Below are positions 46,037 through 57,000 of a DNA stretch of 64,000 bases, piece after piece (position 1 is the first letter of the stretch; each line of letters begins with the position of its first letter). Source of the stretch: Limnoperna fortunei (Eukaryota; Mollusca; Bivalvia; Mytilida; Modiolidae); assembly GCA_944474755.1 (NCBI GenBank), contig OX104120.1, positions 26,194,242 to 26,258,241 of the forward strand, given 5' to 3'. The notes beneath the pieces are model-generated. The model worked only from the letters and a program-made list of their open reading frames with translations, was not told where the DNA came from and did no database searches. The position numbers and the translations under genes were made by a program.

Positions 46037-46399
46037 GTAGGATTTTTTTATGGTGAGTCCTGGACTCATCAATTTTGAAAGTGGTGAGTCCCAAAATATT
46101 TTCATTAGTCCCACATATCGCAGATAAGTCCAGCTAAGTGCTTGCATACAACCGTTTTCTTGGATGACCGACCCATTAAATGTCTTTTCATAAAAAGATA
46201 TAATATGGCTTGTAGAATGTTTATCCCATGCTATTTTAAATCATTAGTAGCTGAGTTTATAAGTCTTTTGGAGTATGATTGAACTGCACTCATTAGTTGA
46301 AACATGTTGATGTTCGCCCATTAAAGAGAGACTTAAATTTTGTCTTACCTGGATATAATATTTCTTCCAAACAACTATTACCCACCCACCCCCCTTTTT

Positions 46400-49300
46400 A
46401 GCACACCTGACCCGAAGTCATGTGAGCTATTGCCATCACTTGGCGTCCGTCGTCGTCCGTCGTCGTCGTCGTTAACTTTTCTTCAAAAATCTTCTCCTCC
46501 AAAACCACTGAAGGGATTGCTTTGAAACTTTGCATACATCATCAGTAAAATGCCCTCTACCAAGTTTGCCCAAATCATGGCCTCAGACCAACCAACATGG
46601 CCGCCATGGCTAAAAATAGAACAAAGGGGTCAAAATACAGTTTTTAGCTCACCTGACCCAAAGGGTCATGTGAGCTATTGTTATCACTTTGCGTCCGTCG
46701 TCGTCGTCGTCGGCGGCGTCTGTAAACTTTTTACATTTTAATCTTCTTCTCTGAAACCACTTGGCCAATTGAAACCAAACTTGGCCATAATGTTCATTGG
46801 ATGGACCTTTACAAAGTTTGTGTTTTTTATTTTGATTGGTAAACCAATATGGCCACCACCTCAAGACTTAGTTTAACATAGGACCCTATGGGAAAAAAGT
46901 TAAAAAGGGCTTCTTCTCTGAAACCGTTTAACCAATCAAAACAAAACTTACTAGCAATATTGTTTGGATGGTCCTCTATAAAGTTTGTGTTTTTGATGGG
47001 AATTGGAAATTCAAAATGGCGGCCACCGCAGGACTTAGTTTAACATAGAACCCTATGGGAAAAAGTTTTAAAAGGCTTCTTCTCTGAAACCGGTTAATCA
47101 ATGGAAACAAAAACTTACTAGCAATATTGTTTGGATGGTCCTCTATAAAGTTTATGTTTTTTATGGCAATTGGAAATTCAAAATGGCTGCCACCGCAGTA
47201 CTTAATTTAACATAGGACCCTATGGGGAAAAGTTTGAAAGGCTTCTTTTCTGAAACCGGTCAACCAATGGAAAGAAAACTTACTAGCAATATTGTTTGGA
47301 TGGTCCTCTATAAAGTTAATGTTTTTTGATCCCAATCGGAAATTCAAAATGGCCGCCACCGCAGGACTTGGTTTAACATTCGACCCTATGAGAAAAAAGT
47401 TTAAAAGGTCTTCTTTTCTGAAACCGTTTAACCAATCAAAACAAAACTTACTAGCAATACTGTTTGGATGGTCCTCTATAAAGTTTATGTTTTTTATGGC
47501 AATTGGAAATTCAAAATGGCCGCTACCGCAGGACTTAATTTAACATAGGACCCTATGGGAAAAAGTTTTTAAAGGCTTTTTCTCTGAAACCGGTTAATCA
47601 ATGGAAACAAAAACTTACTAGCAATATTGTTTGGATGGTCCTCTATAAAGTTTATGTTTTTTATGGCAATTGGAAATTCAAAATGGCCGCTACCGCAGGA
47701 CTTAGTTTAACATGGGACCCTATGGGAAAAAGTTTTTAAAAGGCTTTTTCTCTGAAACCGGTTAATCAATGGAAACAAAAACTTACTAGCAATATTGTTT
47801 GGATGGTCCTCTATAAAGTTTATGTTTTTTATGGCAATTGGAAATTCAAAATGGCCGCTACCGCAGGACTTAGTTTAACATGGGACCCTATGGAAAAAAG
47901 CTTTTAAAGGCTTTTTCTCTTAAACCGGTTAATCAATGGAAACAAAAACTTACTAGCAATATTGTTTGGATGGTCCTCTATAAAGTTTATGTTTTTTATG
48001 GCAATTGGAAATTCAAAATGGCGGCTACCGCAGGACTTAGTTTAACATAGGACCCTATGGGAAAAAGCTTTTAAAGGCTTCTTCTCTGAAACCGGTTAAT
48101 CAATGGAAACAAAAACTTACTAGCAATATTGTTTGGATGGTCCTTTATAAAGTTTATGTTTTTTATGGCAATTGGAAATTCAAAATGGCCACCACCGCTG
48201 CAGGACTTAGTTTAACATAGGACCCAATGGCAAATTAAAAAAATCTTCTCTATACAACGGGTTAACCAATGAAACAAAGCTTTCTAGTAATATTGTTTGG
48301 ATGGTCCTATTTAAAGTTTATTGAAAATTACAGGACTTACTTCAACATCAGGGAAATGCCATCTTCATTGCCTATAAAATCAGGTGAGCGATACAGGCTC
48401 TTAAGAGCCTCTGGTTTGCTTATAGTTCAAAAAGTATAACAGATACAGGAAAACCGAACACACCTTCCTTCTTCAGCATCTAAAGCTCTACAAAACACTC
48501 CATTGGGTCAAAGTTGTATGATGACTCCTTATAGGAGTTATTGCCCTTTAATTGTCAAAATTGATGATTTTTGCCATTTTTGCCTCAAAATCTTGAAAAT
48601 GATTACAACTAGAGAAAAAGTTAGCATTGCTTAATTGTTCTGCTCTATGAGGGCTACAAAAATGACTTAAAGGTCAAGATTGTCTGATTAACCGTTTAAG
48701 AGTTATTCCCCTTGAACTGTTTTTTTTAATCGGTTTTAATTGATTTTTTATAATATTCTCCTCTGAAACAACTGAAAGTACTGCTTTGAAACTTTGTACA
48801 CATCATCTGTCAAATTTCCTCAACCAAGTTTGCACCAACCATGGCTGCAGATTAACCAACATGGCCACCATGGCTAAAAATAGAATGGGGGGGGGGCGGT
48901 TAAATACAGTTTTTGGCTTATATTTTAAAAAATATAACAGATACAGGAAAACCGAAGAGACATGCTTTCATCTGCATCAAAAGCTCTAAGAAACACTCCA
49001 TTGGGTTGAAGTTGTATGATGACTCCTTATAGGAGTTATTGCCCTTTAATTGTCAAAATTGATGATTTTTGCCATTTTTGCCTCAAAATCTTGACAATGA
49101 TTAGAACTAGAGAAAAAGTTAGCATTGCTTAATTGTTCTGCTCTATGAGGGCTACAAAAATGACTTAAAGGTCAAGATTGTCTGATTAACTGTTTAAGAG
49201 TAATTCCCCTGTAACTGTTTTTTTTAATCGGTTTTAATTGATTTTTTAAAATCTTCTCCTCTGAAACAACTGAAAGTACTGCTTTGAAACTTTGTACACA

Positions 49301-50148
49301 TCATCTGTCAAATGTCCTCAACCAAGTTTGCACCAACCATGACTGCAGATTAACCAACATGGCCACCATGGCTAAAAATAGGATGGGGGGGCGGTAAAAT
49401 ACAGTTTTTGGCTTATATTTAAAAAAGTGTAACAGATACAGGAAAACCGAAGAGACATGCCTTCATCTGCATCAAAAGCTCTAAGAAACACTCCATTGGG
49501 TTGAAGTTGTATGATGACTCATTATAGGAGTTATTGCCCTTTAATTGTCCAAATTGATTATTTTTGACATTTTTGCCCCAAAATCTTAAAAATTATTAGA
49601 ACTAGAGAAAAAGTTAGCATTGCTTAATTGTTCTGCTCTATGAGGGCTACAAAAATGACTTTAGGGTCAAGATTGTCTGATGAACCGTTTAGGAATTATT
49701 CTCCTTGAACATTTTTTAAATCAATTTTACTTGATTTTAAAAAATCTTCTCCTCTTTAACCAATGAAAGGACTGCTTTGAAACATTGCACTCATTATCTT
49801 TAGGATGTTCTCTACCAAAATTTTGCAAATCATGACACCTGACTACCTACATAGCTACGTTGGCTTCAAATAGAAAAAATGAAAAAAGGGCGGGTGGGTG
49901 GGAGTCGATAGAGTTTTCGACTGTTGTTAAAAAAGTATAACAGGTACAGCTAATTGAAGTAAACCTCCCTTCTCCCTCTAAGCATCAAAAGCTCCTCCTT
50001 ATAGGAGTTATTTCCCTTAAAAGGTCAAAATTAATGATTTTTGGAGAAGTGTTGGGCAATTCCTTATAGCAACTAAAAGCTGGATAAAAAAGGGTTGTTT
50101 GGTTTCAGGTTCAGGTGAGCGATACAGGCTCCTGGGAGCCTCTAGTTT
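46400..50148 (+). mobile_element. Helentron-like (HINE) element, split by a younger copy
   Basis: Opens AGCACACCTGACCCGAAGTC and has a CGTCGTCGTCGT microsatellite. It carries about three tandem units near 495 bp (starts near 48757, 49253 and 49748). It ends CAGGTGAGCGATACAGGCTC with a stem-loop AGGCTCCTGGGAGCCT and CTCTAGTTT. The 5' CTCACCTG and 3' CAGGTGAG words form subterminal inverted repeats. This is the layout of DINE-1/pearl-type Helentron derivatives. The element is interrupted at 46646-48417. Confidence 0.78.
46646..48417 (+). mobile_element. complete HINE-like element nested in an older one
   Basis: Starts AGCTCACCTGACCCAAAGGG after TTTTT and carries a (CGT)n microsatellite near 46695. 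About nine tandem units of 166-168 bp follow (GAAACCGGTTAATCAATGGA and similar). It ends TCAGGTGAGCGATACAGGCT with the perfect palindrome AGGCTCTTAAGAGCCT, then CTCTGGTTT. The host sequence resumes at exactly the point where it stopped (ACAGTTTTT | GCTTATAGTTC), so the insertion boundary is clean and lies within a T-run. Confidence 0.85.
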
Positions 50149-50718
50149 GAATCAGCACCTGGTATAGTCAATGCGGCACCTGAATTTATATTAACTATTT
50201 TTTCTATTAAAATGATTTAAAGAAAATTGTTTATTTCATATCCTTAAAAAGGTAAGACTTCCAATTGAACCCCCCAATAAAAAATATGCAATGCATTCGA
50301 CTATCACAAGATACAGTTCATACGGCTCCACTTGCCCAATTGGCAATGCATGACTGTGTCCACTGTGGGGTTCACCAGTGGCTGCCATTCAGTGCAAAAT
50401 TCTTTTATTTACGTTCGAAATAATGCATACAGAAATGAAACACTGTCAAGTCATTTTTTTTATTAATTTTTAATTTTTAATTTTTTTTTATCTTTAAAAT
50501 CATTACTACAACAACAAACAATAAAATTATACAACTATTAAATTAATGTGTTACTTTTTCAAAGAAATTTGAATGTTAAATGTAAATTTCAAAGAATTCC
50601 CAATCAACATTAAATAATTGGTAATTATTTTATTTTAAATGATAATTTCAAGATTACATGAATTAAAATTTGCATTTTGAACTATTTCATTTTAAGAATT
50701 AAATAATTTAACACGTGT
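50149..50718. other. no gene seen
   Basis: AT-rich spacer with A/T homopolymers. Nothing recognised. Confidence 0.4.
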
Positions 50719-51254
50719 CGAAGTTGATTCCGGGCCACATTTAAAAAAATGTTGGTTTGCCATAGCCCGAGGGGCATAAAAAAAATTGGGTCTGTAGGTA
50801 GGCTTTTTTTTTTTTTTTTGTGCTGCCATCTATAGAACACTAAAATGACCAGGTGTGCATCTTTCATGGATTGTTTTAAAAAGACACCCGAGTATAGTGT
50901 TATTGGATGATCTCGGGGCAGAGCAGATTCTAAGTCAATTAATTTTCTTTTCAGGCAATTGTTGTTGTTGTCCATGTAGAACGAATAATCGTACCCTGGC
51001 TTTTTTTGGCGAGGGTACGAATTTAGTCCCATTACTCTTAATGTGGCAGAGCAGGAGTGAATCACTCCCGGCACTTTTATGTCCAAAAGAAGTTGCATAT
51101 ACATGTACAATCAGACGTGGTTGATCTTGATAACTTTCGACAGTGTGACCATTTTTTTTATCGGTTTTCCGTTTAAAATCAATCATTATTGATACTTGAT
51201 GATAGTTATTGCCATTTTTAATAACCGGCTGTGCGTTGCGTATTACTTGCTTCA

Positions 51255-52882
51255 TTCCCATTTAGCCAACTTTACAAAGTTTTAGGTACTACAGGTAAAA
51301 AATAAAAGTTGGCTAGATGGGATCAAAGGCAACAAAAGAAAATTTAATAGGCTTGGCAGGTGTGTCACCTGAAACTTGGGTCAGTAAATTTTGGTATTGG
51401 ATGGATTGAATTGTATTTTGTTGAGTTTTTATTGTTTATTTTCATCATAATTCTTGGTGGTAGAAGTTTGTGTTGCATTTTAAAAACTCTCTCTTTTATC
51501 CAAAGCATTTTAAAGGAACTAGCTTTATACAATTATTTTATTTCATGTATTTCATGTACCATTACAGTAGCGGATCCAGGGGGCCCTAACGCCCCCTGGA
51601 TCCTTTAAAAAAAAGAGAACAGGGAGGGTAAAAAACAGCGCCAAAGGCAAAAATATAATCCCGTTCGTTCCCGCCATAAATTAATGCATTAACGGTACTA
51701 CTTCGTTTATTATGATATCTCTGTTGAATACTGTACCATATACAGCTTACTGAACACTATAAAAACCTTGTGTTAAATAAATCTATTTTGATGCTTGGAA
51801 ATTGAGACAATGCAGGATTTTGCACCATTTTTTCGAGAGCTTCTGGGGGCCGTAAATGCGCCTCGTGGCCCACCTTTTCCGATATCCACTTTTTATGCCC
51901 CTCTTTTTGAAAATCCTATATCCGCCTCTGCATTATGCATATTCAACTTGACATGTACTTAAACAGTAAATAAATGTCAATTATCCTAAGTTCCTAACTT
52001 AAGTAGATGCACAGCTGCATCTGTATACTGAAGTATGTCGATGTCACCCTGTTGAAGTCTCTACTTCAGACAATCAAGTCTTGAGTCAATGGTGCGATAC
52101 TTCAGTTTCCTTATCTTTCGTTTACCACCTGTAGAGTACTGAATGAGTTGGATTTCATTGGCCTTGTGGAGGTGGTTGTTAAGTTTGTGGTGCCACCCCT
52201 TGAAGTGGTTGGTAGTATGTGGTACTACTGTTGTATGGTGATCCCATCTGTCTGGTGTTGTCTCTACTCAGTTAGTGGTCATGTAGTGATTAAAAATGGT
52301 GATCTTATGATCATCTGTCTGGAAGTCATCCATTAGCATGTAAACCATACATCTACCAAAGGAAGCAGATGCTCGAAATCTGACATGCTGATGCAATAAT
52401 GGGTTGTGTTTGTATTCTTCTGTAAAACCAAGTTTTTGTACTTTCTATCTGAATTTGATGGTGGGTGGTTGTGGTCTCTAGGGGAAAGCATGTAACCAGA
52501 TTGTTTCTTGTGTTTGCAGTTCCATGATGATTATTCAATTCAACTCTTACTTTTGCATTAGCCACTTTAGTTTGTCAATGAAAATTTCAGTCAGTCAGGT
52601 ATTTATATATGTTTCATTGGCTTGTATGAGTTGAACTTTAGCTCATTGTCAAATTATTTTGAGTATCATTTATTTCATAACTATCATTTATTTATTTAAA
52701 AATTAAATTATATTTATTTGCTTTATTTGTTTCATAAAATATCAACAACCTGGCCTTGAACAAAATTTACCTATTAAGACTGAATAATTGCTAAATAAAC
52801 AAGTCAACAGGTGAACAAAATAAAAGTTGAATAAATGGGAATGCCTGAATTTTAAAAAGTTGGCTAAATGGGAAGACACCTA
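51255..52882. mobile_element. middle TIR element, about 1.6 kb
   Basis: The left end TTCCCATTTAGCCAACTTT is mirrored by AAAGTTGGCTAAATGGGAA at the right end. Related words (AAAAGTTGGCTAGATGGGA near 51305, AAAAGTTGAATAAATGGGAA near 52820) lie just inside each end as subterminal repeats. It is non-coding and sits within the outer element. Confidence 0.68.
51565..51930. mobile_element. innermost hAT-like MITE, 366 bp
   Basis: The left end CAGTAGCGGATCCAGGGGG and the right end, CCTATATCCGCCTCTG, are inverted relatives of the hAT-type CAGnGGCGGAT terminus. CATTA is shared by both flanks. A local palindrome GGATCCAGGGGG...CCCCCTGGATCC lies at the left. Confidence 0.65.
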
Positions 52883-53155
52883 TTAATTGACATTAGTGTC
52901 TCTTTTTAATTGCGTTAACTATATGAAAAACATTGAGAAACACGAAACTGAATGCGGTGTTGCATCTTGGGTAATACATATGTAAATTACTGGATTCTTA
53001 CTACGGAATGGTTGTTTGCAAATTAGCACGTTTATATTAAAATTAGGTCAAACTATCCATATACGGAAAAATGATCAACATAGCATTTTCCACGTGCATC
53101 TTCAAAGACAAAAAAGGAAATTTCTTCAGTAAAGATCGTTTCCCGTTAGTTTCGC

Positions 53156-53201
53156 CAGGGACAGTCTATACTAAGTCTCAATTTAGTATAGACTGTCCCT
53201 G
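53156..53201. mobile_element. 46-bp foldback element
   Basis: CAGGGACAGTCTATACTAA faces its exact inverse across a loop of about seven bases. TTTCGC occurs outside both ends (53150-53155 and 53203-53208), consistent with a short target duplication. Confidence 0.65.
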
Positions 53202-54078
53202 ATTTCGCTATGTCTAAAGCTTTAATAACGTACAGATGGTTTGAATTTTGTATAAAGAGACCGAAGTTAGAATTTTTCATTTGCTTTATTACGAACAATA
53301 GGACTGAATTCTGCAGTTAATCCGACAAATCACAAAAAGGATTTTAACGGCAGTAAAATTCGGCCTATCGTCCATGCTGCCGGGACCTACATCGCATGTG
53401 CGCTTTAAATAATCGCTAATACAGGCAATCAACAAGCGCTTTGATGATCGTAAACTAAATCGTAATCAGAAACGGTAACAGACCTGTAAAATATCCGGAA
53501 GTCGGAAATTTGAAAAAAAAAAAGTTACCAGCATTTTTTATGTCAATAAAAACTTTCGACTCGGGGGGTTAAAATCGGGTCGGTCGGGCTATGGCAAACA
53601 AACTATTTTTTAATTATGGCCCCGATTTGACTCTTCCAAACTTCTGAATTGACTAATACTAGGTGCCGAATAGACTTTTTTGTAGATGCCATTTTTACCA
53701 AGTGCTGATTTGACTTGCACCCATTATAAGCACAGTGACATAAAATTAGCAGGTAAAGAAATGGCAACTAGGCACAAGTCACAATTATCTATAAACCATA
53801 AAAGTCAGCTGGTTAACATATAAGTACTGTAAAGTTGGTGAACTATAAATTGATATAAAATTACCAAATTCGAACAGCTGTAGGAAATTTTCTGCAATAA
53901 CAACTGGTACACAGATTGTTCATCTAAATTACATGCTGACAAACTTGAATTGATACAACAAAACATATAATATTGGTAGTACAAGTATGAATAAATCTAG
54001 ATCAGTGATGTGTCACCCAGCACTTCTAGTATATGTTTTGTTATTTAATTTTTTTGTTTTTTAAGAAACTAATAAAAA

Positions 54079-57000
54079 ATGTCAGATAGTGAGGGCAGTG
54101 TGTACTCGGACAGTAATCCTGGGAGTCCTGCCGGGAGTGGAAGTCCAGCTAGAAGTGGCAGTCCAGCTGGCAGTGGCAGTGCTCCAGGTAGTCCTGTGGG
54201 GAGTGATGTAGATAGTGAACCAGGAAGTCCAGCTGGCAGTGGTGATGAGAGTGGTGTAAGTACTATTTGATTGTTTATTTAATGTCTCTTGTTTCTTACT
54301 GTTTAGCTCAATTGTCTGTAAGTCAATTTGAACCAAAAATAAATTAATTTTATCATGCATGCTTAAATTTTATACTATAAGGATAAGTTGTTAACCTATA
54401 TTCCTAGTTTTTTGTGACAAATGGATGCTTGTGCCCATGTAATACTAGTACATTATGCACAAATAAAAAAAAATTCCTTATAAACCACAAGAGGCAGTTT
54501 GAACTAATATTGCAATGGATGATCCCTGGAAAGACCTTCACATTTTTTGTATCTGATTCCTGACCATTACTAAAAACGAAAATCTTTTTATTGCCAATTC
54601 CGTTTCCAGTAAAACGCTTTCAATTTTGAATCGTTGTATATGTACATGTATCATTAAGAGAGACCGTGAAATATATTTCTAAAAAAATAAATGCATTTTG
54701 TATTTGGATATTTTCATAAATATGAAAATTAGGATTGTATTGAGAAAAAATAATTACCAAGTATCTTCATATAATTGGAAGATATGAGCATTAGAAGCTC
54801 CCTTATTTGTAAACATGTTCTCATCTTAAATATAGCTAAATATACTGCTTGCTGGATCATGGATGTTATGCAAGCACTGAATCAACCAATTAAATTAAAT
54901 TGTAGTATTAAAGATAATAGTTTAATATTTATTCTAGGTTTATTTACAAAATGAAGTTTTTTGCAGATTTTGAATCTGTAGTGTCCCATGACTCTAATAA
55001 ATTTATACCAGCTGGTTTTCAATTGGTCTAGAATTTTTTGTATTGTAAAGCCCACAGCAATGAAATTACTAATTTAGCCATTTTCAACCACATAATATGG
55101 TATTACATTTCATTTATTCATTGTCATAATAAAATGGATTTGAACAGCTTTTAAACCTTCGAGATCTGTTGTGACCTTTCTGTTCTCAGTAAAACTATAA
55201 AGTTGACCATTTAAGAACTTTATAAATAAATTAAAAGCTTAACTTTTCTATTTAGGGGGAATTACCTGCGAAACGAGCAAGAAAAGAGAGGAATGTGAGT
55301 GATGATGAAGATGAGGATGATTATGACTCTGAGGAAGATGAGGTATATTTATGACAAATATTAAAATCAAGTAAACTAATATTCCTGATGATTAAGTACT
55401 TTATGTTATTAGTGTATGTATATATGTAGTCCTGTAACAAGAATGTCAGTCTAATAAAGTACAGAAAAAAAAGTTAAAAAATTGTTTGATTTTTGGCACA
55501 TGATGATAGGACTAATCCTTTGAATGCTTTTGATCAGGGCCCAGTGCCATAAGCATGCTCTTTGCTGAGAATTTGTTTATTATCAATTTCCCCCAATGAC
55601 ATCTTTCCTTTTCCCTTGTTGTCATGGTAATTGAGAAAATCCTCATGCTGAGCATGCTGGTGCTGTTGGCAGATTGTTAAATTAATGGTTGCTGCTTATT
55701 AGTTCCATACTGGCTTCACAGATGGGGACTATAGGTTTGTACTCCGTCTGTCACAATGTCAGCCAGAACCATACTCGCTTTTCAGACTTTTTTTTTAAAC
55801 GTTTGCAGATATTGAGCTGATATTTATTATGTGAGGCAACCAAAATAAGTTACAGATCAAGTTTGAATATTGTTTCCAGTCACATGACTTTAGACAAAAT
55901 TTTGGCCTAGGTTCCTGCCATAAGATAGGTGAAAGAAAACCTTTACATTTTAAAATTCTGTAAATCTTTATGTGTTATATGTAATGTGAAGCAGGGGGTA
56001 GAAATTCTGTGCATCTGTCTGCAAGCTCTAAAGCTGCATTTCATCTCAGATCTACATGAAAATTAAAATCTAATATTCATATTAACATCATCTTGGACAG
56101 CTCTAAAATTGGCTTGATTGATGATTTTTGTGGAAGTTATCGTCCTTAGAGTAGTACGTAAATTATATTGCAATTGTACCAATAAGTGTTTTTGTTATAT
56201 GTTGAATTTGTTCAAAAATCAATTATTGCCCTGTAAATTAAATATAGAAAATTTTATTTTCTATGTCAGATATGTATGAAATTTATAATAAATATTTTTA
56301 TTAACTACCGTATTTTCTGCACGATAAGTCCACACTTTTTTTCTTGGGAGTCCTATCCTCGACCTATCGTCCGAATCGACTTATCTAAGGATTAAATCAG
56401 AAAAAGTCGGATGTAGAAATTTTTTTTTTCGTGTGCTGATAATACCAGTTTTCTTTTGCAGGATTCTAAGGACACTGTATGCAATGTTACTGCATTCATT
56501 TTTGTATAAATAAACGAAATAAATTATGCATAGACATGTTTTGTTTATCTTTATTTTTCTGCGATTTTGGATGCAGGAAGTGTATTCTGCTTTATAAAGA
56601 AGAGAAACGAAACCGGAGGAACTATGTTTCGTATGTCGTTAAAATTTATAAATTGAATGAATTGGTTAATTATGCGTTCTGATTGTAGTTTAAAAACAAA
56701 AATTTGGTATAATCAGAGAAACCTTCCAACAAACAGGACGAAGAAAACCTAACGAGAACAATTAAACTTTCCCGATTGTCATGAATTTTAGTGCTCCTTT
56801 GAACGGAGGTATGATACATGCAAATAAACATCCGGAACATGGGCGTTGGTTTATATTTCTTCAAAAATGGCGGGATATATTATGATATGGTTTTCGTGTA
56901 TTTATATGGGTCTTTCGTTTCGAATTAATATCGAATTGGGCAGTTAAAGGAATAAACGTTGATTATTATCTTGACTCGTTGATTGAAGCCAGGTTTAAAT

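Larger units (their letters stand above)
50720..53630. mobile_element. outer TIR element, about 2.9 kb
   Basis: The left end includes CCGGGCCACATTT and TTGGTTTGCCATAGCCCGA. The right end mirrors it with GTCGGGCTATGGCAAACAA and AATTATGGCCCCGA. The inverted match extends roughly 40 bp with small differences. It encloses two further inverted-repeat elements and a hairpin. No intact transposase frame is visible. Confidence 0.62.

Noticed and set aside
47292..47543. 83-codon frame in the HINE core
   Set aside because: The neighbouring near-identical tandem units have stops at the same place, so the frame is chance.
50682..51261. Overlapping 142- and 108-codon minus-strand frames
   Set aside because: They run across the terminal repeat of the outer TIR element, have no recognisable motifs and no splice context.
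54082..54360. Minus-strand 92-codon frame over SPT5 exon 1
   Set aside because: It is the antisense of a Ser/Gly/Pro repeat; the plus-strand reading has the start codon, upstream stops and downstream exons in phase.
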